Assembly (NCBI GenBank): GCA_005954745.1 | Contig: CP040678.1 | Span: 1,116,001-1,180,000 of the forward strand | Origin: Halostella pelagica | GTDB lineage: Archaea; Halobacteriota; Halobacteria; Halobacteriales; Natronoarchaeaceae | DNA: 64,000 bases | Direction of reading: 5' to 3' | Shown: piece after piece, positions 25,260 to 34,512 of the stretch | Layout: each line of letters begins with the position of its first letter | Position numbering within the stretch: position 1 is the first letter of the stretch | Program-made: the position numbers and the translations under genes | Notes under the pieces: generated by a model | The model's input: the letters and a program-made list of their open reading frames with translations, nothing else | Database searches by the model: none | Told to the model about the DNA's origin: nothing

Positions 25260-27113
25260 ATGAGAGATACTAATTCGGCACAAATTTCGGACGAGGGGAC
25301 AGACCGGGCTACTGATACGATGACGACTGGCGGTGGCAGTTCCGTCGAATCGCTTCGGGACGCGGAACATGCACAGTCGTCAGTCATCGCTGTTGTCCTT
25401 CTCGTCGGTCTCACTGTTACCGGTGCCGCTACCGTCTTTCTCGTCGGGTCGACTGCGATATCGGAGTCGCAGGATGACGCGGAACTGGAGAACGCTGAGA
25501 ACGCCCTCGCACAGATAGATTCCAAGGCGAACCGCGTCGCCGCGGGGTCGAACAACACGGAGGAGATTCAGGTCACGGACTCAGACGCCGGCGAGACGTG
25601 GGTCGAACCCCAGGCCGGCAGCGTGAATATCACCGTCGAAAACGAGACGACGGGCAATGTGAAACAGGTGCTACTCGACGAGGAACTCGGGCAGGTCGTT
25701 TACGAGATAGACGGCGAACGGATCGCCTACCAGGGCGGTGGCGTCTGGCGGTCGACTGAAAACAGCAGTCGAATGCTCTCGCGACCGGACATTCACTACG
25801 AAGGGGGCGAACAGGACAACCCGACCTCGACCATTCCGCTGACGCTAATCGACGGGAACAGATCGTCGGGCGACTCGCTCACCATCTCCGATAACGGAAC
25901 CGAACTCCGATATCCGATTCGGGGTAACGAGAACCGCTCGAACCCCATCCTGAGCGGACAGATCAGACTCACCATCCAGAGCGAGTATTATCTGGCCTGG
26001 GGGGACTACCTCGAACAGTTGACCGGTGGGATCGCGGACTACGATCACGCAAACAAGGAGGTCAATATCGTTCTCATTTCGCCTCGGGACCGCGATAGCC
26101 TCCAGCAGGGCCTGTTCCAGACCGGGTCGGACACTGACCTCACTATCGGTGCGGGGGGCGGGACTGCGACAGTCGACAGTTACAACTCCTCGAAAGCCAC
26201 CTACGCCGCCCAGAACACTGAAAACGGGTCGATCCGGACGGCCGGCAACGTCGACGTCCAGAGCAACGGCGAGGTGTACGGAGACATCATCGTCGGCAGC
26301 GACATTGCGATCCAGGCGTCCGCCGCCACGATCACAGGAAACGTCTCCTACGGCGGAGTGAGAGGCAACAAGTTCAAGGCAGGTGCTGTGGACGGATGGA
26401 TAGCGAACAACGCGTCGGTCAACAGCACCCCGACCATTCGAGCGTACGTGGAAGGTCGAGTCGACCAGTTCAGCAACGGGACAATCAACGACAACAACGA
26501 GGAAGGTTGGGCCTTTACGAGTAACGACCGACTCGACTTCGGGAACAACGGGGGCGATATAACGCTTCCCAGCGATCCTGACGGTCGGCGGTACTACGTC
26601 GACGGCGACCTGGCGATGAGCAACGGCGATAACCTGACCTTCGACACGACGGACGGCAACATCTACGTCGGCGTCGAGGACAGCCTCACGATGGACGAGG
26701 ACGCGAACATCACCGTCGACGGTCAGGGAACCGTCCGCATCTACATCCTCGACGACTTGACGATGAACGATCAGGCGTCCGTGTACGTCCCCAAAGACAA
26801 CTCCACCAAGATGTGGGTGTACGGAACGCCCGAGACGGACATCGACTTCGACGGGAACGGGAACGGCAATAGCCCGGAGTACATCGGTGCGATCTACGCT
26901 CCGACGACCGGTGACGGATCCGGCGGCGTCAGCATCGACAACCACGTCGAAGTGTACGGCGGTATCGTGGGCGGTCAAGCGGACATCCGACAGGGGTCCA
27001 TTCACTTCGACGAGGCCCTGCGAGGCGTTGATCCCCTGCCGGTCGACGAGTCGATCCCGCGGGTCACTCACCTGCACCTGAGCATCAATCGCGTTCACGT
27101 CGAAGCCGACTGA
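25260..27113 (+). CDS. Pilin-like surface protein with a C-terminal polymer-forming-like domain (DUF7289-like)
   Basis: The 617-residue protein has a 40-residue polar head, then AQSSVIAVVLLVGLTVTGAATVFLVG (about residues 39-64). That is the hydrophobic helix seen in haloarchaeal pilin-like proteins, followed by the heptad-like ENAENALAQIDSKANRVAAG. Asparagine-rich beta segments come next, with many N-x-S/T sites. The C-terminal half has repetitive GDLAMSNGDNLTF, EDSLTMDEDANITV and LDDLTMNDQASVYV units, like a beta-solenoid of the bactofilin/DUF7305 kind. It is probably exported and membrane-anchored, with N-glycans. The gene stands alone. Confidence 0.75.
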   Translation: MRDTNSAQISDEGTDRATDTMTTGGGSSVESLRDAEHAQSSVIAVVLLVGLTVTGAATVFLVGSTAISESQDDAELENAENALAQIDSKANRVAAGSNNTEEIQVTDSDAGETWVEPQAGSVNITVENETTGNVKQVLLDEELGQVVYEIDGERIAYQGGGVWRSTENSSRMLSRPDIHYEGGEQDNPTSTIPLTLIDGNRSSGDSLTISDNGTELRYPIRGNENRSNPILSGQIRLTIQSEYYLAWGDYLEQLTGGIADYDHANKEVNIVLISPRDRDSLQQGLFQTGSDTDLTIGAGGGTATVDSYNSSKATYAAQNTENGSIRTAGNVDVQSNGEVYGDIIVGSDIAIQASAATITGNVSYGGVRGNKFKAGAVDGWIANNASVNSTPTIRAYVEGRVDQFSNGTINDNNEEGWAFTSNDRLDFGNNGGDITLPSDPDGRRYYVDGDLAMSNGDNLTFDTTDGNIYVGVEDSLTMDEDANITVDGQGTVRIYILDDLTMNDQASVYVPKDNSTKMWVYGTPETDIDFDGNGNGNSPEYIGAIYAPTTGDGSGGVSIDNHVEVYGGIVGGQADIRQGSIHFDEALRGVDPLPVDESIPRVTHLHLSINRVHVEAD

Positions 27114-27219
27114 TTCTGTCGGCTCGTGATGACGGAGCCGTCACGGCGGAATCACTCACGGGCGGGCAACGGTATGAAAGTCGGTGCGCTTTTCTTCCCG
27201 GTTCCCGTCGGTCGGATCT

Positions 27220-27678
27220 ATGCCCGGCCGGTACTACGAGCAGTTCGAGGTCGGCGAGACCATCGAACACGACAAGCGGCGGACGGTAAGCGAACGGGAC
27301 AACCAGGCGTTCTGCGATATGACGATGAACCAGCAACCGCTCCATCTGGACGCCGAGTTCTCCGCGGACACGCAGTTCGGCGAACGCCTCGTCAACGGCC
27401 TGTATACGATGAGTCTCGCGGTGGGGCTGACCATCCCGGAAACGACCGACGGCACTATCGTCGCTAACCTCTCGTACGACGACGTAGAACATCCCGCTCC
27501 GGTTTTTCACGGCGATACGCTCCGCGTACAGTCGACGGTGACGGACAAACGGGAGACGAGCGACGGTGAGCGCGGCGTCGTCACCATGCACGTCGAAGCG
27601 TACGCGGTCAACCGCGAGGACGAACTCGTCTGTGAATTCGACCGGACCGTGCTGGCGAAAAAAGCGCCTGACGCCTGA
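27220..27678 (+). CDS. MaoC-like hot-dog-fold dehydratase
   Basis: The 152-residue protein starts MPGRYYEQFEVGETIEHDKRR. It has the MaoC catalytic-type stretch CDMTMNQQPLHLDAEFSADTQFG and then ERLVNGLYTMSLAVGL. It would hydrate a 2-enoyl-CoA or an analogue such as mesaconyl-C1-CoA. The position downstream of a CitE-like gene (on the opposite strand) hints at the same CoA-ester pathway, but this is inference. An ATG at 27184 exists; the family start is at 27220. Confidence 0.88.
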   Translation: MPGRYYEQFEVGETIEHDKRRTVSERDNQAFCDMTMNQQPLHLDAEFSADTQFGERLVNGLYTMSLAVGLTIPETTDGTIVANLSYDDVEHPAPVFHGDTLRVQSTVTDKRETSDGERGVVTMHVEAYAVNREDELVCEFDRTVLAKKAPDA

Positions 27679-27848
27679 GAGGGATCGTAATTCATCTCGG
27701 TCTTTCGCTGACCTGCATCGGGAATATCGGTTCACCGGTTTGCGACGCTCTGAGCGCCACTGACGAGTTCTCCGGACAGTTATGATCAGCGAGTGGTAGG
27801 TCCGCGATCTTTTCGCAGTCGGCGTGGTACTCGTACACCGCACCGAAA

Positions 27849-28949
27849 ATGAGTGATCGACGGGAGGTACTGGCGGAGGAACGAGAGGCGATCGAGGAGA
27901 TCGACCTCGACGAGCACGTCCCCTCGTTTCTCAGGTTAGAGGACGAGACCGGGTTCCGGCAGTGGTTCCTGATCACGGGAAACCGCCTCGCCGTTGCACT
28001 CGTCTTACTCGCCGTCGTGTTCATCTCGCTTTTCGCGTGGGGAATGTTCCGGCCGCTCGAGATGCGCACGCTACTGACCGAGACGACGACCGTCCAGACG
28101 CTGTTCAACACGATGCTTTCGGGGATCATCCTGCTGGTCTCCATCGTCGTCTCGGTCAACTCTATCGTCCTGTCACAGGAGCTAACGTCGCTGGAACAGC
28201 AACAGGGCCGGGTCGAATCGTCGATGGAGTTCAGCCGCAGTATCGAGGAGTACGTCAGCGAGGGCGTCGCGCCGACGACGCCGCCGGCGTTTCTCGACGT
28301 CTTGCTCGATACCCTCTCGGACCGGGTAACGGACTTACAGGAGATCTGCGCCGAGGTTCCGGACGACGAACTTCGGGCCGACGTAGACGCGTTCACCGCG
28401 AAAGTGCTCAATCACATCGACGAGGTGGATACCCAACTGGAAGGGGACTCCTCGGGCACGGCGGACATCCTTCTGGCCGGGTTGAGCTACGATTACTCCT
28501 GGCAGCTGTACGCGGTGCGACAACTACGCGCGAAACACGACGACGTTCTCCCGGAGGCAGCGGACGAGATCATCGGCGAGTTCCTCGAGGCGCTGAAGTA
28601 TTTCGCGACCGGACGGGGGTACTTCAAGACGCTCTACTACGAGCAGGAGTTCGCGAACCTCTCGAACACGCTGTTGTACGTTTCGTTGCCCGCGATCGTC
28701 TTCCTGTCGCATTTCCTGCTTGCGCTCGACGCCGCCCAGATACCCGACGTACAGATACTCGGCGTCGACCCGCTGATGATCTACGTCATCTTCGCGTACA
28801 CGTTCGCCCTGGCACCGTACATCGTCTTCACTTCGTTTCTCATCCGTAGCACCGTCGTCGCTCGCCGCACCCTCGGTGCCGGACCGTTCGTCGTGCGCCA
28901 CGACACCGTCGAGTTACGGGGCGAGAAGTCCGGCGCGGAGGACGACTAG
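27849..28949 (+). CDS. Four-helix membrane protein with a cytoplasmic helical domain, unknown function
   Basis: The 366-residue protein has membrane helices at about residues 46-66, 88-112, 270-295 and 305-335. Between the second and third pairs lies a soluble, mostly helical region of about 150 residues. The N-terminus is charged (SDRREVLAEEREAIEEIDLDEHVPSFLRL). Two pairs of helices around a helical domain resemble bestrophin-like or mechanosensitive-type channels only in outline. No motif supports a transport role. It converges on the carboxylase gene with a four-base overlap. Confidence 0.7.
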   Translation: MSDRREVLAEEREAIEEIDLDEHVPSFLRLEDETGFRQWFLITGNRLAVALVLLAVVFISLFAWGMFRPLEMRTLLTETTTVQTLFNTMLSGIILLVSIVVSVNSIVLSQELTSLEQQQGRVESSMEFSRSIEEYVSEGVAPTTPPAFLDVLLDTLSDRVTDLQEICAEVPDDELRADVDAFTAKVLNHIDEVDTQLEGDSSGTADILLAGLSYDYSWQLYAVRQLRAKHDDVLPEAADEIIGEFLEALKYFATGRGYFKTLYYEQEFANLSNTLLYVSLPAIVFLSHFLLALDAAQIPDVQILGVDPLMIYVIFAYTFALAPYIVFTSFLIRSTVVARRTLGAGPFVVRHDTVELRGEKSGAEDD

Positions 28950-30748
28950 AGTATCGTCCCGTGTTTCTTGTCGGGGAGGTCCTTTTCGACGCCCTCGTAG
29001 AACGCGAACCGCGCGGCGAGTTCGTCGCGGAGTTCGCTCGGCGGGACGATGTCGTCGATGACGACCTCGCTCGCCATCCGGTGGGCGTCGATGTCGTGGC
29101 GGTACTCCTCGCGCTTTTCCTCGACGAATCGCTCTCGTTCGGCCTCGTCGTCGATCTCGTCTATCTTCCGGCGATACACCGCGTTGATGGCCGCTTCGGG
29201 ACCCATGACCGCTATCTCGCCGCTGGGGAGTGCGATCGTCGATTCGGGGTCGTAGGCCGGACCGCCCATCGCGTAGATGCCCGCGCCGTACGCCTTGCGG
29301 GCGACGACGGTCTGTTTCGGCACCGTCGCGGATGACGTCGCGTAGATGAACTTCTTGCCCTTCTCCAGGATGGCGTCTTTCTCGACCTGCGACCCGGCCA
29401 TGAATCCGGGCGTGTCACAGAGGTACAGCAGCGGGATGTTGTACGCGTCGCACGTCCAGATGAACCCGGCGGCCTTCTCCGCAGCGTCCGGGAAGATGGC
29501 GCCTGCCCGGTGTGCCGGCTGGTTGGCGACGATGCCGACCGGTCGGCCGTCGATGCGGGCGAACGCGGTGATGATCTCCTCTCCGTAGTCGCGTTGGAGG
29601 GGGAAGTATGACCCGCTGTCGACGACGCGGTCGATGAGGTCCTCCATGTCGTACCCCTTGTTCGGGCTCTCCGGGATGACGGAGTCGATACCCTGCGGCG
29701 ACAGCTTCGGGGGTTTCGGTTCGCTGCGTGGTGGGTCGTCGTCCGCACTGTCGGGGAGGTACGTGACCAACTGGGCGACGAGTTCCCGGGCGTGTTCCTC
29801 GTCGCGTGCCACCAGGTCCGCGCTACCGGAGTGTTCGGCGTGGACCTTCGCTCCGCCTAGGTCCTGCATGTCGATGTCCTCGCCGGTGACCATCTTGACC
29901 ATCCGGGGGCTGGCGATAGCCATCGCGCTCACGCCCTCTACCATCACCGTGAAATCGGAGAAGACTGGAGTGTAGGCCGCGCCGGCGATGCAGGGGCCGT
30001 AGAGCACGCAGATCTGTGGGACGCGCCCGGAGAGCATCGAGTGGTTGTAGTAGTACTTTCCGATCCCCTCACGGTTGGCGAAGAAACCCCGCTGCTGGTC
30101 TATCCGCGCGCCGGAGGAGTCCATCAGGTACAGCACGGGCCGCCCGCTCTTGAGCGCGCGCTGTTGCATCCTGAGGAACTTCTCGACGCCTTTCTCGGCC
30201 ATGCTCCCAGCCTTCACGGTGAAGTCGTTGGCCATGAAGTGGAGGTCTCGGCCTTCGAACTCGGCCGCACCGGTCAGTAGACCGTCGCCCGGTAGGCGGT
30301 CGCCGTCGTCCTCGCTCCCGTCCGTTCCGTCGGGGTGCCAGGCGTCGAAGTTGGCGAACTTCCCGTCCTCGAAGTGGATACCGCCGGCGGCACCGGACCC
30401 GGTCTCGCCGCTGGTCCCGTCCGCGTCGTCCTCGTCGCCGAACCAGAGGTCGAGCCGGTCGCGGACGAACAGTTTCCCCTGCTCTTCGAGGCGGTCGCGG
30501 TACTTCTTCGGACCGCCCGCCTCGATGTCCGCTATCTCCTCCCGGATTTTCTCCTCGCGTTCCGTCGGTCCCAGGTCGTCCGTCTCCGCCGGCGCGTCGT
30601 CGCCGCTGTCGGTAACCTCGTGGCTAGCGACGAGTTCGTCGTCGTCGCCCGCGTACACCTCCACGGAGTCGCCGACGTGTTCCGCGAGCGCCGCCGCGAT
30701 AGCGGAAGCCTCTTCCTCGCTGGCCGCCTGACCGATGCGGACTTTCAT
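28946..30748 (-). CDS. Acyl-CoA carboxylase beta (carboxyltransferase) subunit with an acidic N-terminal extension
   Basis: The 600-residue protein contains both crotonase-like halves of a biotin-dependent carboxyltransferase. These show GSMAEKGVEKFLRMQQRAL, the LMDSSGARIDQQRGFF oxyanion region and the second-half IPLLYLCDTPGFMAGSQVEKDAI. It is probably propionyl-CoA or acetyl-CoA specific, forming (methyl)malonyl-CoA. It exceeds the usual 510-525 residues because of an acidic N-terminus (about residues 1-90) and two acidic inserts (DEDDADGTSGETGSG; DGTDGSEDDGD). No biotin-carboxylase or biotin-carrier gene is in the window. A decarboxylase subunit is an alternative. Confidence 0.88.
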   Translation of the reverse strand: MKVRIGQAASEEEASAIAAALAEHVGDSVEVYAGDDDELVASHEVTDSGDDAPAETDDLGPTEREEKIREEIADIEAGGPKKYRDRLEEQGKLFVRDRLDLWFGDEDDADGTSGETGSGAAGGIHFEDGKFANFDAWHPDGTDGSEDDGDRLPGDGLLTGAAEFEGRDLHFMANDFTVKAGSMAEKGVEKFLRMQQRALKSGRPVLYLMDSSGARIDQQRGFFANREGIGKYYYNHSMLSGRVPQICVLYGPCIAGAAYTPVFSDFTVMVEGVSAMAIASPRMVKMVTGEDIDMQDLGGAKVHAEHSGSADLVARDEEHARELVAQLVTYLPDSADDDPPRSEPKPPKLSPQGIDSVIPESPNKGYDMEDLIDRVVDSGSYFPLQRDYGEEIITAFARIDGRPVGIVANQPAHRAGAIFPDAAEKAAGFIWTCDAYNIPLLYLCDTPGFMAGSQVEKDAILEKGKKFIYATSSATVPKQTVVARKAYGAGIYAMGGPAYDPESTIALPSGEIAVMGPEAAINAVYRRKIDEIDDEAERERFVEEKREEYRHDIDAHRMASEVVIDDIVPPSELRDELAARFAFYEGVEKDLPDKKHGTIL

Positions 30749-30927
30749 AAACGATCCTGCGACGGGTCGTCTGAAACCCTTTTCTATTTACAATATTTGC
30801 GAAACCCGCGCGACGCTCCCCGCCGGTGACGGGTCCGCTCGGGTCATACTGTTTGACGGAGCGTCGTGACGAGGTTCGATATCTCGGCGTGTCGACAGTC
30901 GTCGTGGACCTCCGCCCGACAGTGTCG

Positions 30928-31452
30928 CTACCCGACGCGGTACTCGACTTCGGGCGCGTCGACGTCGACGCCCAGTTCGGCAAGCGCCGCGGCGGCACCG
31001 TCGAACGGCGACTCGTCCGGCACTTCGAACGGATCGGCGAACGACCGGGCGTGTCGAACCGTCCAATCGGAGTCTACCACGAACAGCGCCCGACCGGGGA
31101 TGTCGCGGTGGCCGTGCCAGTCGTCCAGGCGGACGCCGTACGCGTCGGCGACGCCGGCGTGGAAGTCGCTGAGAACGGGGTAGTTCAGCGCGAGATCCTC
31201 GTACGCCCTCGCGTTCGCGAAGACGCTGTCGCCCGTGAGAGCCCACACGAGCACGTCGTCTCTCTCGGCCCACCCCGACTCGCCGAGCGCCCGGAGTTCG
31301 TCCCGACAGATCGGGGCGTGGGCGGACGGAACGAACGCGAGAACCGCCCCCGCTACGTCCTCGACGAAGCGGACCAGTTCGTACATCTCCGGCTCGCGCC
31401 CCTCGACGCCGGAGAGCGTAAAATCCGGTGCCGTACCGCCGATCTGAACCAT
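30928..31452 (-). CDS. Peroxiredoxin-like (redoxin) protein
   Basis: The 174-residue thioredoxin-fold protein opens VQIGGTAPDFTLSGVEG, as AhpC/TSA proteins do. The probable peroxidatic cysteine is in SAHAPICRDELRAL; the usual Pro-x3-Thr/Ser-x2-Cys context is altered. No second cysteine is visible, so it would be a 1-Cys type. Its likely role is reduction of peroxides in the cytoplasm. The start at 31452 leaves 56 bases to the Vms1-like gene stop upstream on the same strand, so the two may be co-transcribed. Confidence 0.85.
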   Translation of the reverse strand: MVQIGGTAPDFTLSGVEGREPEMYELVRFVEDVAGAVLAFVPSAHAPICRDELRALGESGWAERDDVLVWALTGDSVFANARAYEDLALNYPVLSDFHAGVADAYGVRLDDWHGHRDIPGRALFVVDSDWTVRHARSFADPFEVPDESPFDGAAAALAELGVDVDAPEVEYRVG

Positions 31453-31508
31453 GACGGTGTATCCGTGCCCGGGAAAAAGAACCTGCCGCTGAGACCGGAA
31501 CGTCTCCG

Positions 31509-32591
31509 TCACTCGATAGGAAACCGGAGGAGTGCGCCGACGCCGCCGAAGGCCTCCGCGAAGCGCTGACCGCCCTCGAAGTCCGTCGAAACGACGACCG
31601 TCTCGCCTCCCTCTTCGGCCGCCGCCTCCTCCAGTTCGGTCACGTCTTCGACGGCCAGCGAATCGGCGAGCAGCATCGTCTCGACGGCTCCGAACTCCAG
31701 GGCCTCCTCGGTCACGTCGCGCCCGTACACGACCGTCTCGCCGTCCTTTTTCAGTGCGGTGTAAAACTCGTCTACGGCGTCGCGTGCGGCCCGCTGCTCG
31801 GGGTCGAGCAGTTCCTCTTCGGCCCGGTCGACGAGTTGGCGAAGCCCCTGCTCCGAGGCGTACTCGACCGGGAACGTGCCGCCCTCGATCCGCTCTTCGA
31901 GTCGGTAGTCGAGGTAGTCGCCCTCCAGAAACGCGTCGGCCGTTACCGTCGTTCCGCCGACTAGCAGGCGGTCGACCGGATCGTCGCCGAGGAACGCGCT
32001 CTTTGCCTCGTCGGCCACCTCGCCGAAAAAGGCCTCTTTCTGTCGCTCCCGCTCCCGTTCGAACCGGGCCGCCGACTGGCCGCCCGCTCGCGTCTTGCCC
32101 ATCACCTGACTCTCCAGTCGCTCCTCGACAGTCAGGTCGTCGCCGACGAGACGGCCCAGGACGGCAGCGCCGCGTTCCACGACGACCAGACCGTCGGTCG
32201 ATTCGGGCATCGTCGCGCCGTCAAGCGGGTCGGCGTCGAACTCGTTGTCGAACTCGTACGTCCACTCCGCGACGGGGTGTGGGAGGTCGTCGAAGACGTG
32301 CGAGACGGTCTCGCCGCCGACGTCGCCGGCGTACACGACGAGGCCGTTCTCCGGGAGCGCATCGTACTCCAGCAGGACCCGCCGAGCGCGTTCGAGAGCG
32401 TCCCGGTCCGCATGGCTAGCGTGGTCCGCGTCCAGGTATTCGGCCTCGGCGTGGTCCTCCTCTATCTCCTCGCGGACCGCGCCGAGTGACCGGTCCGGCG
32501 GAACTGCGAGCGTGAGCAGATCCGTGTCGCCGCTTTCGGCGGTTTCCACGCGTTCGATGCGCTCGCGGAGTTCGTGGTCAGTGGTCGTCAT
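31509..32591 (-). CDS. Vms1/aRF1-like peptidyl-tRNA hydrolase
   Basis: The 360-residue protein has an eRF1-type middle domain with GKTRAGGQSAARFERERER. Gly170-Gly171-Gln172 is the peptidyl-tRNA hydrolysis motif. A C-terminal L7Ae-like domain (KDGETVVYGRDVTEEALEFGAVETMLLAD) completes the two-thirds that resemble aRF1. The N-terminal stop-codon-recognition region with NIKS is not seen, so it is unlikely to be the canonical release factor. The best assignment is the Vms1/Ankzf1 branch, which frees nascent chains from stalled ribosomes. Confidence 0.82.
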   Translation of the reverse strand: MTTTDHELRERIERVETAESGDTDLLTLAVPPDRSLGAVREEIEEDHAEAEYLDADHASHADRDALERARRVLLEYDALPENGLVVYAGDVGGETVSHVFDDLPHPVAEWTYEFDNEFDADPLDGATMPESTDGLVVVERGAAVLGRLVGDDLTVEERLESQVMGKTRAGGQSAARFERERERQKEAFFGEVADEAKSAFLGDDPVDRLLVGGTTVTADAFLEGDYLDYRLEERIEGGTFPVEYASEQGLRQLVDRAEEELLDPEQRAARDAVDEFYTALKKDGETVVYGRDVTEEALEFGAVETMLLADSLAVEDVTELEEAAAEEGGETVVVSTDFEGGQRFAEAFGGVGALLRFPIE

Positions 32592-32727
32592 CGGAGTACC
32601 ACTCGTACGCCACCCAGCGGTGTAACGCTCGGGAACTGTTCGGCGGGTGACCTGACTGTCTGTCGGGGAGAAAATCGGACAACGACTGCGGACGGATCGA
32701 TCAGTAGTTCGGATTCGTGGCGGTCGA

Positions 32728-33585
32728 TCAGTCCAGTTCCGCTTCGAGGCGGTCGATCAGGTTCGCGTTACCGACATGGACCGGCACGCGCTGGTGGATC
32801 CGCGTCGGTTCCACGTCGAGCAGTGACTGCTCGCCGTCCGACGACCGGCCGCCAGCGGCTTCGACGATGTAGGCGATCGGGTTCCCCTCGAACTGGAGGC
32901 GGAGTTTCCCCTCCGGGCGCGACTGGAGCGCGGGGTAACAGAACACGCCGCCGTACCCCATCACCTGGTTGACGTCGCCGACCAGCGCACCGCCGTAGCG
33001 GAGTTTGAGTTCGGACTCGATCTCGTCGGCGTAGTTCTCGAACTCCGGAGTCCAGTCGGGCACGCGGCCGCCGAACCCGTAGACGGTCGGGTCGTCGCCG
33101 AGCGTCACGTCGCTTTCGATGGGGCGGCGCTCCCCGTCGACGATCTCGTACTCGGTCACGCTGTCGTCGACGGCGGCAACCATCGTCGTGATGGGGCCGT
33201 ACACGACGTACGCCGCGGCGGCGAGATCTCTGCCTTTCGCCGGCAGGTCCCCGTCGTAGACGGCGACGATGGTCCCGATCAGGTTGTTCGATTCGAGGTT
33301 CGAAGAGCCGTCCAGCGGGTCGAGCGCCACGGAGAGTCCCTGTCCGCAGTCCGTCACGTCGTCCCGTTCCTCGCTGACGAACTGGCCGACGCCCTCCACG
33401 TCGGTGATGCGGTCCGCGAGGACGTCGTCGGCCCACACGTCGGCCGCGAGTTGGGCTTCGCCGCTTGCGTTCTCCGAGTCCACGCTCTCACGTCGGCCTC
33501 GGAGGCCGTCCCGGATCTCTGCCGTCGTCTCCGCGACGGCGTCGAACACCGTTTCGGCGACCGCTTCGCGCTGTAGCGTGCTCAT
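32728..33585 (-). CDS. fbp: Fructose-1,6-bisphosphatase, class I
   Basis: The 285-residue protein has the metal-binding signature DPLDGSSNLESNN and the substrate-binding RYGGALVGDVNQVMGYGGVFCYPAL. It hydrolyses fructose 1,6-bisphosphate to fructose 6-phosphate in gluconeogenesis. The start MSTLQREAV at 33585 overlaps the aldolase stop by four bases; a longer upstream frame would run through fba. The coupling with fba makes a two-gene gluconeogenic operon. Confidence 0.94.
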   Translation of the reverse strand: MSTLQREAVAETVFDAVAETTAEIRDGLRGRRESVDSENASGEAQLAADVWADDVLADRITDVEGVGQFVSEERDDVTDCGQGLSVALDPLDGSSNLESNNLIGTIVAVYDGDLPAKGRDLAAAAYVVYGPITTMVAAVDDSVTEYEIVDGERRPIESDVTLGDDPTVYGFGGRVPDWTPEFENYADEIESELKLRYGGALVGDVNQVMGYGGVFCYPALQSRPEGKLRLQFEGNPIAYIVEAAGGRSSDGEQSLLDVEPTRIHQRVPVHVGNANLIDRLEAELD

Positions 33586-34367
33586 TCTAGTGCGGCGTCG
33601 GCAGTCGCCCCCTCGTAGATGACCTGTTCCAGGGCGTCGAGGATGGCCTCGGGGTCCTCTCGTTGCCAGACGTTTCGGCCGACAGCGAGGCCCGAACCGC
33701 CCGCGTCCATGACCGCTTCGACGCTCTGCAGGAACTCGTAGTCGGAAACCTTCGACCCGCCGCTCATGACGACTTTCACGTCGCCCGCGGCGTCGACGGC
33801 CCACTCCATTCCGTCCTTGCTACCGGGGTATTTCACCTTCGCGATGTCGGCACCGAGTTCCAGCGCGATGCGGGACCCATAGGCGATCACTTTGTCCTTG
33901 GTGTCGTTTTTCAGCCCCTGTCCGCGGGGGTAGGACCACATGACCACCGGCGTGTCGTGGTCGTGGGCGGCCTCCTGCACGTCGCGGAAGTCCTCGTACA
34001 TCTCGGGTTCGTGGTTCGACCCCGAGTACACCGTGTATCCGACCGCGTCGGCCCCGAGTTCGAGGGCGTTCTCGACGGTCCAGTTCTTCGGCGAGTACGG
34101 TTCGCCCATCCAGAGATTGCTCGTCCCGTTGAGTTTCGCCAGCAGCGACACGTCGTCCTCGTACGACGGATAGTACGTCTCAGCGACGCCTTTCTGGACG
34201 GCCATCGACGTCACCGCGTCGTGGGTCGCGATGTCGAAGACAGTCTCCGGATCGAGCGTTTCCGGAACCGCCTCGAAATCGGTCGGTCCGTGCTCCAGTC
34301 CGTGGTCCATCGCCAGAATAAGTACGTTTCCGTCCCGAGTGATATCTGAGTCGGTCAGCGGGATCAT
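33582..34367 (-). CDS. fba: Fructose-bisphosphate aldolase, archaeal class I (DhnA/FbaB type)
   Basis: The 261-residue protein begins MIPLTDSDITRDGNVLILAMDHGLEHGP. It contains SNLWMGEPYSPKN and the probable Schiff-base lysine in IAKVKYPGSKDG. It closes with SGGSKVSDYEFLQSVEAVMDAGGSGLAVGRN, the phosphate-binding end of the barrel. It condenses dihydroxyacetone phosphate and glyceraldehyde 3-phosphate. It is first in the fba-fbp pair. Starts further upstream would add a hydrophobic, non-homologous stretch. Confidence 0.94.
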   Translation of the reverse strand: MIPLTDSDITRDGNVLILAMDHGLEHGPTDFEAVPETLDPETVFDIATHDAVTSMAVQKGVAETYYPSYEDDVSLLAKLNGTSNLWMGEPYSPKNWTVENALELGADAVGYTVYSGSNHEPEMYEDFRDVQEAAHDHDTPVVMWSYPRGQGLKNDTKDKVIAYGSRIALELGADIAKVKYPGSKDGMEWAVDAAGDVKVVMSGGSKVSDYEFLQSVEAVMDAGGSGLAVGRNVWQREDPEAILDALEQVIYEGATADAALE

Positions 34368-34512
34368 CTGGTTCGGAATTCCATGAACATACATATATAC
34401 TTGATGGAGGGGAACGAGGACCGGATAACGGCACAAGGAGAGCGTATCTTGACTGTATAGCCGTTCAAACGGGCTACTCCGAACTGCCAACTATTACTAC
34501 TGAGATAGTAAA

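Noticed and set aside
27692-27848. Minus-strand frame with Cys/His (YEYHADCEKIADLPLADHNC)
   Set aside because: It only stays open by running antisense through the next gene and has no start of its own in the gap.
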